Below, in pieces: positions 6,189 to 12,883 of a stretch of 14,203 nt of DNA; within the stretch, counting starts at the first letter, position 1; the number at the start of each line of letters is the position of its first letter. Under the pieces are notes generated by a model. That model ran no database searches and was not told the DNA's origin. It saw only the letters and a program-made list of their open reading frames with translations. The stretch is taken from positions 1-14,203 of the forward strand of contig CAZLHQ010000081.1 of NCBI GenBank assembly GCA_964559355.1, read 5' to 3'. The position numbers and the translations under genes are program-made. This DNA is from JAEUMD01 sp964559355 (GTDB taxonomy: Bacteria > Pseudomonadota > Alphaproteobacteria > Rhizobiales > Hyphomicrobiaceae).

Positions 6189-7439
6189 ATGAAGTATCGC
6201 GTTGTCGGTGCGGCGTTTGCCGTCATGAGTTCATTTGGCTCCGCAGCTTTCGCAAGTGACCTTCCCGCCATCAAGGTGTCTGCCGTCAACTCGGTGCCGG
6301 CCTGCGCCACACCCGGCCGCATGATGGCCTTTGCCAAATCGCGCAACGCCAAGATGGCGGCTCAATTCGACGGCACCGCCACCGAATACATGCGCCATGG
6401 CGAGGCTCTCAAGGTCCGCTGGGACTACGCCTTCTTCCAGATGCTGGTGGAAACGGCGAACCTCAGCTTCGTCGGCGACGTGAAGCCTTCACAGAACAAT
6501 TTCGCAGGCCTGGGCGCCACGGGTGGTGGTGAGCCCGGAGAAAAGTTCCCGTCCCTCTCCGTCGGCGTCAAAGCTCATCTCCAGCATGTGCTGATGTACG
6601 CGGGTGAGACGGTTGCAAACCCGGTCGCTGAGCGCACGCGCAAGGTGCAGGAGTGGGGTGTGCTCACCTCCTGGCAGAAAAGCATCAGCGGGCCAATGAC
6701 GTTCACGCACCTGACCCGCAAATGGAGCCCGAAGGATCGTGGCTATGCGCGCGACATCGCGTCCGTGGCCGACGCCTACTACGCGCGCTTCTGCAACAGC
6801 CCCGATCCGCAGCCCGAACTGGTGACGCAGGCGCGCGGCGGCGAGGGTGTTGCCATCGACACCGCTGCCGCCGTCAAGCGCGAAGCCGGCGATGCCAACG
6901 CCGCAAAGGCCAAGAAGACCGCCGAAACCGCAATTGCCGATGCCCGCAAGACCAGTGGCCCGCATCGGCTTGGCCTTGGCGCAGGCTCGATCGGCGCCAC
7001 CATTCCGCACAGCCAGCAGGCTGCGGACCAACCTACCAAGGCCAGCACCGAGCCACCTGCCAGCTATACGATGCTCAACTCCGACAAACCGGCTGAAGCA
7101 GTGGCCGCTGCGGCAGAGCAGGCCGGCAAGGCAGAACCCGCAGGCGACACCGCTAAGACGGCCGAGACGAAGGTCGCCGCAGCGGCGACGACGGCCGCAA
7201 CGGCCAAGGCGGGTTGCCATGTGTTCCAAGCCAGCTACGGCGGCCAGAAAGCCGTCATCATCAAGGCCGATGGCGACGGCGCCATTCATTACACGGTGCT
7301 CGACGTCAACGAAGGCCGCGAGCAACGCGAGGTGGCCGCCTACATCGCCGCCTACGCCAAGAACGGCACACAGCTTGGCGAGTTCCAAACGTCCGGCAAG
7401 GCGCTGACCAAAGCCTTCGAGCTATGCCCTGAAAGCTGA
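6189..7439 (+). CDS. Exported glucosaminidase-domain protein (copy 1) with extra C-terminal domain
   Basis: This 416-residue exported protein is probably a peptidoglycan N-acetylglucosaminidase (GH73/FlgJ-like fold). A signal peptide covers residues 1-23 (cleavage FAS/DLPAI). The catalytic-type domain spans about 40-202: VRWDYAFFQMLVET at 76-89 with candidate acid Glu88, and QNNFAGLGATGGG at 102-114. Cys39 and Cys202 flank it. Residues about 215-342 are Ala/Lys/Glu/Thr-rich linker, then a compact segment bounded by Cys343 and Cys413 that I do not recognise. An in-frame GTG at 6180 would add three residues; the ATG at 6189 is preferred because it gives a standard signal peptide. A perfect CtrA box upstream suggests cell-cycle control. 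The next gene is a paralogue, so the pair looks like an old tandem duplication. Confidence 0.85.
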   Translation: MKYRVVGAAFAVMSSFGSAAFASDLPAIKVSAVNSVPACATPGRMMAFAKSRNAKMAAQFDGTATEYMRHGEALKVRWDYAFFQMLVETANLSFVGDVKPSQNNFAGLGATGGGEPGEKFPSLSVGVKAHLQHVLMYAGETVANPVAERTRKVQEWGVLTSWQKSISGPMTFTHLTRKWSPKDRGYARDIASVADAYYARFCNSPDPQPELVTQARGGEGVAIDTAAAVKREAGDANAAKAKKTAETAIADARKTSGPHRLGLGAGSIGATIPHSQQAADQPTKASTEPPASYTMLNSDKPAEAVAAAAEQAGKAEPAGDTAKTAETKVAAAATTAATAKAGCHVFQASYGGQKAVIIKADGDGAIHYTVLDVNEGREQREVAAYIAAYAKNGTQLGEFQTSGKALTKAFELCPES

Positions 7440-7603
7440 AACGACCTGCGGCGGATCACACCACGCACACACGACAGACGAGCAGCACGACAACTAAAAC
7501 ACGGCGCGACAACGCGCAGCCCACGACGACATACACACGACACGCAGCACTGGGGGAACGAGGCAACCGGCCGCAAGGCCACGAGTGGCGAGGACCGCTC
7601 TTC
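7440..7603 (+). other. T-poor spacer between the glucosaminidase paralogues
   Basis: Of bases 7441-7560 only five are T by my count; the rest is A, C and G with many ACGAC/CACGAC words. The stretch cannot form A-U stems and would be a largely unstructured leader for the next gene. GAGGA at 7590-7594 is a ribosome binding site nine bases before the ATG at 7604. No terminator is seen, so read-through from the upstream gene is possible. Confidence 0.5.
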
Positions 7604-8734
7604 ATGCCCCATGCGAAGATGCCGAGTGCTTATCCGCGCACTCACACCTGCTACGCCGTCAACACGGGTGCGGCAACACCGACCGCAATTCCGCGTCCGC
7701 AGCCGAGCGCGCGAGCGCGTGGATTAGCCCTGCTGCTGGGACTTTCTGCATCCGCTTCGGGCATGTTTGCGCTGACGGCTGCGAGCCAGCCAACACATGC
7801 CGCGCAACTCCCCGCCATTCGCATCGACAACGCCAACCGCGTGCCCCGGTGCGTCACGCCCGAGCGGTTGATGGCGTTCCTCACCCAGCGCAACACCAGG
7901 CTCGATCCCCGCTTCCGCGACATCGCCAAATGGTATCGGCACCACGGCGAGAATTGGCGTGTCAGGTGGGATTTCGCATTCTTCCAGATGGCGCTCGAAA
8001 CCAACTATCTGAGCTTCCGCCGTCCCGACGGGCGCGCCGGTGACGTCGATCCCAGGCAGAACAACTTTGCTGGAATAGGCGCAACCGGCGGCGGCGTGCC
8101 CGGCGATCGCTTTCCCGATGTCGGGACCGGGGTGCTGGCGCAAATCCAGCATCTCGTCGCCTACTCCGGAGAACTGCTGGCACAACCGGTAGCGCAGCGC
8201 ACGGCTTTGAAACAGGACGTCATCGTCAACGCTTCACGCAAGCTGAAGCGACCGGTGCGATTTTCCGATCTCGCGCAACGCTGGGCCGCCGATCCTCGCT
8301 ACGCCAGCTCGATCGCTGACGTCGCCAGCAGCTTCTACGCGGCCCATTGCGCTGGACGCGAGGCGACCGGCCTCAAGCGGCTTAGCGCCGTTGCCAAGGA
8401 GCCGACGAGAACAGTGGCAGCCGAGCCGCACATGCAGCACCTCTTGGGTGCCGCCGATGCCGCTCGTGCAACACCTCCCTCACCGCGCCGCGTCGAAACC
8501 ACGCCGCCGCCCGAGCCGCGCGCAGCCCGCGTCGTCGCGCGCACCATCTGGCGGCGCGGTGACGGCGAAATCGCACAACAGGTCACGACAAACACCACCG
8601 CATCGGCAGCGCAAGAGCCCACGACAAGCGCTGTTCCTTCGGCGATGTTGACGGGACTTGCGATAGTGGCGCGCAATGTCGAGTTGCCAATCGTGCCGCC
8701 GCGTCCGCAACTGGCATTGCGTCAAGGCCGTTGA
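7604..8734 (+). CDS. Exported glucosaminidase-domain protein (copy 2)
   Basis: This 376-residue paralogue of the preceding gene is likely exported and active on peptidoglycan. A long n-region precedes a hydrophobic stretch at about 40-60 (GLALLLGLSASASGMFALTAA) and a cleavage site near THA-A (residue 67). The domain runs from 69 to 249: VRWDFAFFQMALET at 120-133 with candidate catalytic Glu132, QNNFAGIGATGGGVPGD at 152-168, and flanking Cys83 and Cys249 matching Cys39/Cys202 of copy 1. It has a short RRPDGRA insert after LSF that copy 1 lacks. The tail (about 250-376) is Pro/Arg/Thr-rich and disordered-looking, with none of copy 1's C-terminal domain. The start is supported by GAGGA nine bases upstream. 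It converges on the hypothetical gene at 8788. Confidence 0.85.
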   Translation: MPHAKMPSAYPRTHTCYAVNTGAATPTAIPRPQPSARARGLALLLGLSASASGMFALTAASQPTHAAQLPAIRIDNANRVPRCVTPERLMAFLTQRNTRLDPRFRDIAKWYRHHGENWRVRWDFAFFQMALETNYLSFRRPDGRAGDVDPRQNNFAGIGATGGGVPGDRFPDVGTGVLAQIQHLVAYSGELLAQPVAQRTALKQDVIVNASRKLKRPVRFSDLAQRWAADPRYASSIADVASSFYAAHCAGREATGLKRLSAVAKEPTRTVAAEPHMQHLLGAADAARATPPSPRRVETTPPPEPRAARVVARTIWRRGDGEIAQQVTTNTTASAAQEPTTSAVPSAMLTGLAIVARNVELPIVPPRPQLALRQGR

Positions 8735-8767
8735 CCATCTCGCGACGCCGGCGCGGCTGCGTTCATC

Positions 8768-8782
8768 GATCAATCATTGATC
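8768..8782. repeat. Perfect inverted repeat between convergent genes
   Basis: GATCAAT (8768-8774), C, ATTGATC (8776-8782): a 7-bp perfect inverted repeat with a one-base centre in the 53-base gap between two convergent genes. The centre is too small for a simple hairpin loop unless the end pairs open (GATCAA/TCA/TTGATC). It could be a weak shared 3'-end structure or a protein site. Confidence 0.4.
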
Positions 8783-8787
8783 CGTTC

Positions 8788-9948
8788 TCATTGCTGCGGC
8801 ACCAGGTATTTGAGAGCCGCACTCGACAGCGCGCCGCCGACGACGCAAGGGATACCAAACTCGACCTGACCGACGGCAGCAGCAGCAACGCAGCCAAGCG
8901 CCAGCACGGTCTGCCCTGCGGTACCCCACCACACCGTATCGCGGCGCGATTGCGGCCCCTTCACCTTCAACTCTTCGATCGCCTTCAATGCGTCACGCTT
9001 GATGCGACCAGTCTCGAAGGTTTCGGCCGCTTCGATCACCTCGGCAAGCGACGTGCGCACCACCTTGGGCTGCGTGTTCATCTCGCTCTTCATGATGTCG
9101 CGCAGCGACTTATCGCGCGTGGCGTTGCTGGCGAGCGTCCATTTGGCCATCGAGCCGATGGTAAGCTTCTCGACGCTATCGCGCTCGGCCGTCCATGACA
9201 GGGCAGCGATAATGCGCCGCGCCGGCTCCTCATCGCCGGTCGCGAAATAGAGTCCCCAATAGACATCGACCGCGAAGGCGCCGGTTGCCTCCGTCATCAA
9301 CCCGTCGAGCAGTGGCCCGTCGCGATAGAGATAGCGATCGAGCAGCACCTTGCGCGCCGGCATCCGTTCGACGAAGGCGCCGAGCAGCTGCTTCCAATCG
9401 CTGCGGCCGCTATAGGCAATCGCCTTGATCAGGATGACCTGATCCTCTGGCGGCATCGGGAACATGCGCGTGATGAGATCGCGGGCCCCCTCGCCGCTGT
9501 CCTTGACGACACCGGCGATGAAGCCGATGTAGATGCCGGCGTCCTCGGGCTCACGGATCAATCCCAGATCGCCCATCGCCTTCACTGCGGCTGGCACGCG
9601 CTTGGGCGTCTTTTCATCGCGATAGGCGTTGATGAACGCGAGCACATGTTCGGGTTTGGAGAAATCGCCAGCCTTGCGCTGCTGGGATCGCGCAACCGGG
9701 GCGGCGGCCTCGGTCGCTGTCGCCATCGGTCCAGCGAACAGGCCGCACACGGCGATGACCGCCGGCAAGGCTCTCAGTTTGTGGATTGTGCGCACGCCCG
9801 ATCCAGCGCCATTGCGCGCTGCCCCTTGTTCGCGTTGCATGAGTTGACGATACAGGGCCAACATGCGGCGGCGATATTGTGGCAATTTCGGAACCGAACG
9901 CGCCGCGAACCAGAGCGGACCAGCAAATGGTGCCATTTGTCTGATCAT
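8788..9948 (-). CDS. Exported/membrane protein of unknown function
   Basis: I do not recognise a family. The 386-residue frame has a hydrophobic segment at about 60-78 (ALPAVIAVCGLFAGPMATATEAAA) that reads as a signal peptide if translation starts at Met37 (9840) or Met29 (9864) rather than at Met1 (9948). No start has a clear ribosome site, so the start is open. The middle (about 95-330) is helix-rich, with repeated amphipathic helices such as PEHVLAFINAYRDEK and EEPARRIIAALSW that recall alpha-solenoid packing. The C terminus (about 340-378) has Ala/Gly/Val-rich hydrophobic stretches (TVLALGCVAAAAVG, PCVVGGALSSAAL), possibly a membrane hairpin. Codon pattern and acidic/basic balance look like a real gene. 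It diverges from the ATPase with an 80-base gap, so the two may share a control region. Confidence 0.8.
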   Translation of the reverse strand: MIRQMAPFAGPLWFAARSVPKLPQYRRRMLALYRQLMQREQGAARNGAGSGVRTIHKLRALPAVIAVCGLFAGPMATATEAAAPVARSQQRKAGDFSKPEHVLAFINAYRDEKTPKRVPAAVKAMGDLGLIREPEDAGIYIGFIAGVVKDSGEGARDLITRMFPMPPEDQVILIKAIAYSGRSDWKQLLGAFVERMPARKVLLDRYLYRDGPLLDGLMTEATGAFAVDVYWGLYFATGDEEPARRIIAALSWTAERDSVEKLTIGSMAKWTLASNATRDKSLRDIMKSEMNTQPKVVRTSLAEVIEAAETFETGRIKRDALKAIEELKVKGPQSRRDTVWWGTAGQTVLALGCVAAAAVGQVEFGIPCVVGGALSSAALKYLVPQQ

Positions 9949-10028
9949 GAGCTAAAGCAATTGGCGCTCAGCACGCCAGTGCCGGCACCACCGCCGCATG
10001 TGATTGCCATGCTGGTCCGCAGGGGGAC

Positions 10029-12812
10029 ATGACCAAGCCACCCACTCCGTTGCCGGCAGAAGCGGCGAACGCCAGTCAAATGGCCGAAGAGCTCCGCCGT
10101 ATCGAGCGGACATGGCACGCGTTGTCGAGCCGCCAGGCGATCGACACGCTGGCAACCAGAACCAGCGGCCTCACGACCGCCGAGGTCGACGAACGGCTGC
10201 AACGGTTCGGCGCAAACGAGCTGCCCGCGACACCCCCACGCTCGCTGGCGCGGCGTTTCCTCGATCAGCTCAACAACATGCTGATCTACGTGCTGCTGGG
10301 TGCAGCCGTCATCACCATGCTGCTCGGGCATATTACCGACACCGCCGTGATCCTGGGCGTGGTCGTCATCAACGCCTTGTTCGGCGTCGTCCAGGAAGGC
10401 AAAGCCGCGCGGGCAATGGATGCCATCCGCGCCATGATCAGCCCCAATGCGTCGGTCGTGCGCAATGGCTGCCGCACCACCATTCCAGCTGCTGACCTGG
10501 TGCCCGGCGATATCCTGCTGCTCGATGCGGGCGATCGCGTTACCGCCGATGCTCGCCTCGTCAGCGCACGCAGTCTGCGCATCGACGAGGCGGTATTGAC
10601 GGGTGAATCGGTCTCTGCCGACAAGCGCGCGGAAGCCGATGCGCCAAGTACGGTGCTGGCCGAGCGCGCCAGCATGGCCTACTCGGGCACGCTCGTAACG
10701 CAGGGAAGCGCGACCGCCGTCGTCGTCGCCACCGGCCGGCGCACCGAAATCGGTCGCATCACGACGATGCTCGACGAGATCGCCGCAACGCAAACCCCGC
10801 TGACGCGGCAGATGAACGACTTTGCCCGCCAGTTGAGCGTGGCGATCACGGCGATTTCGCTGGCGATGCTGGCGTTTGCGATTTTCGTGCGCGACTATCC
10901 CGCCGCCGATGCCTTTCTCGCCGTCGTCGGCATTGCGGTCGCCGCTATCCCCGAGGGCCTGCCCGCAGTCATGACGATCACGCTCGCCATCGGAGTCGAG
11001 CGCATGTCGCATCGCAACGCCATCATTCGCCATCTGCCGGCGGTCGAGACGCTGGGCTCGGTGTCGATCATCTGCACCGACAAGACCGGCACGTTGACAC
11101 GCAACGAGATGATGGCGCGCCACGTCGCCACCGCAGCCGCCACATATGAAGCCGACGGTAGCGGCTATCGGCCGGACGGCACGCTGACGACCAGCGACGG
11201 CCAAACTGTGCGCATTCCATCTGCCGATGCGGCGCTCAACGCGCTCATCGCCACAGCCGCGCTGTGTAACGATGCCCGCCTCGCACACGACGACAACGCG
11301 ACCTGGCGCGTGGAAGGCGACCCGATGGAAGGCGCGCTGCTCGCCTTGTCGCATCGCGCAGGCGCGCATGTGGACAACCTGATCGCTCAGTCACCGCGTC
11401 ACGATCTCATCCCTTTCGACGCTGCCCATCGGTTCATGGCGACGCTCAACACCGATCCCGCAGGCGGCGCGATGCTCTACGTCAAGGGCGCGCCCGAGGA
11501 AGTCCTGGCCATGTGCAGCGGGCAGCTATCGGCAGATGGCACTGACGCCCCGCTCGACGCCGCATTCTGGCAGCGCTCAATCGCGCGCTTTGCAGCCGAG
11601 GGCGAGCGCACGCTTGCCTTTGCGGTGAAGCCGATCGGGCGCGGCGCTCATGCAATCTCGCCGGACGATCTGCGCGACGGGTTGGTTTGCGCCGGCATCG
11701 TCGGCCTGATCGACCCGCCGCGCGAGGAAGTGCGAGATGCCATTGCACAAGCCCACAGCGCCGGCATCACCGTGAAAATGATTACCGGCGATCATGCCAT
11801 GACGGCGGCCGCAATCGCCCGCCAGCTTGGCATTTCGGACAAGGGCGGTGTGGCCAGCGGCAACGATATCGAGGCACACGATACCGCCGCACTCGCAGCT
11901 ATCGCGGCCAGCGCCGACATATTTGCCCGCACCACGCCCGAGCACAAATTGCGCCTCGTCGAAGCACTGCGCTCGAACGGCCAGATCGTCGCCATGACGG
12001 GCGACGGCGTCAACGACGCACCCGCATTGAAGTCCGCCGACGTCGGCATCGCCATGGGCCGCAAGGGCACGGAGGCTGCCAAGGAGGCGAGCAAGATGGT
12101 GTTGGCCGACGACAACTTCGCCTCCATCGTCGCCGCCGTGAAGGAAGGCCGCACCGTCTACGATAATCTGACGAAAGTGATCGCCTGGACCTTGCCGACC
12201 AATTTCGGCGAGGGGTTCGTCGTGATGGCGGCGATCCTCGGCGGCATGACGCTGCCGGTGACGCCGGTACAAATCCTATGGATCAACATGGTGACGGCGG
12301 TAACGCTCGGCCTCGTGCTTGCCTTCGAGCCCGCCGAACACGATGTGATGCAACGACCGCCTCGCACACCCGGCCAGTCCCTGTTGACGCCGCTGTTGGC
12401 CTGGCAGGTGGTGCTGGTATCGTCGCTGTTCGCGCTCAGTGCAGCCGGCATGTTCTGGTGGGCCCGTCATCGCGGCATCGACATCGAGGAAGCGCGCACC
12501 ATCGTCGTCAACACGATCGTGGCGCAGGAGATCTTCTACCTGTTCGCCATCCGCTTCCTGCGGTCCGAATCGGTGACACTCGCTGGCATCAAGGGAACAC
12601 CCGCCGTGCTGATCGGCGTCGGCGCGATTGTCATCTTGCAGTTCGCATTCACCTATCTGCCGATCATGAACACACTGTTCGGCACACGGCCGGTTGCGAT
12701 TTCCGACGGCGCGATCATCATCGCCACCGGCGTCATGCTGCTCGCCATTCTGGAGCTGGAAAAGCGCATGCGACGGCGCTTGTGGCCCGATGTGCCCGCA
12801 GCGCGCCCCTGA
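10029..12812 (+). CDS. P-type cation-transporting ATPase (P2-like, CtpF/PacL-type)
   Basis: This 927-residue inner-membrane pump has the full P-type set: an N-terminal cation-ATPase segment (WHALSSRQAIDTL), actuator TGES at 191-194, M4 PEGLP at 308-312, phosphorylation DKTGTLT at 351-357 (Asp351), nucleotide-binding KGAPE at 486-490, TGDHAMTA at 586-593, and the hinge TGDGVNDAP at 657-665. There are paired helices at the N side and about six at the C side (720-910). Of the SERCA Ca2+ ligands, the M4 Glu309, M5 Asn725 and Glu728 and M6 Asn753 and Thr756 are matched, but the M6 bridging Asp is Ala757. The ion (Ca2+, Na+, H+ or another) is therefore uncertain; it is not a heavy-metal P1B pump (no CPC, no metal-binding domain). 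AGGGGG at 10021-10026 precedes the ATG. Confidence 0.95.
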   Translation: MTKPPTPLPAEAANASQMAEELRRIERTWHALSSRQAIDTLATRTSGLTTAEVDERLQRFGANELPATPPRSLARRFLDQLNNMLIYVLLGAAVITMLLGHITDTAVILGVVVINALFGVVQEGKAARAMDAIRAMISPNASVVRNGCRTTIPAADLVPGDILLLDAGDRVTADARLVSARSLRIDEAVLTGESVSADKRAEADAPSTVLAERASMAYSGTLVTQGSATAVVVATGRRTEIGRITTMLDEIAATQTPLTRQMNDFARQLSVAITAISLAMLAFAIFVRDYPAADAFLAVVGIAVAAIPEGLPAVMTITLAIGVERMSHRNAIIRHLPAVETLGSVSIICTDKTGTLTRNEMMARHVATAAATYEADGSGYRPDGTLTTSDGQTVRIPSADAALNALIATAALCNDARLAHDDNATWRVEGDPMEGALLALSHRAGAHVDNLIAQSPRHDLIPFDAAHRFMATLNTDPAGGAMLYVKGAPEEVLAMCSGQLSADGTDAPLDAAFWQRSIARFAAEGERTLAFAVKPIGRGAHAISPDDLRDGLVCAGIVGLIDPPREEVRDAIAQAHSAGITVKMITGDHAMTAAAIARQLGISDKGGVASGNDIEAHDTAALAAIAASADIFARTTPEHKLRLVEALRSNGQIVAMTGDGVNDAPALKSADVGIAMGRKGTEAAKEASKMVLADDNFASIVAAVKEGRTVYDNLTKVIAWTLPTNFGEGFVVMAAILGGMTLPVTPVQILWINMVTAVTLGLVLAFEPAEHDVMQRPPRTPGQSLLTPLLAWQVVLVSSLFALSAAGMFWWARHRGIDIEEARTIVVNTIVAQEIFYLFAIRFLRSESVTLAGIKGTPAVLIGVGAIVILQFAFTYLPIMNTLFGTRPVAISDGAIIIATGVMLLAILELEKRMRRRLWPDVPAARP

Positions 12813-12822
12813 TGCGTTGATA

Positions 12823-12842
12823 GTGGGCAATCGCTGCCCCAC
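12823..12842 (+). terminator. Weak hairpin after the ATPase
   Basis: GTGGG (12823-12827) pairs with CCCAC (12838-12842), and the inner CA/TG pairs may extend it with a bulge. It lies about ten bases after the ATPase stop and has no T-tract, so it is only a possible transcript end before uvrC. Confidence 0.3.
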
Positions 12843-12883
12843 GAACGCTTGACGGAACGCCCTGCACAGCCAATCTTTCGGTC

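Noticed and set aside
9945..11369. Minus-strand frame of 474 codons opposite the ATPase
   Set aside because: Antisense shadow of clear P-type ATPase motifs; its translation is His/Arg/Gly-rich without structure.
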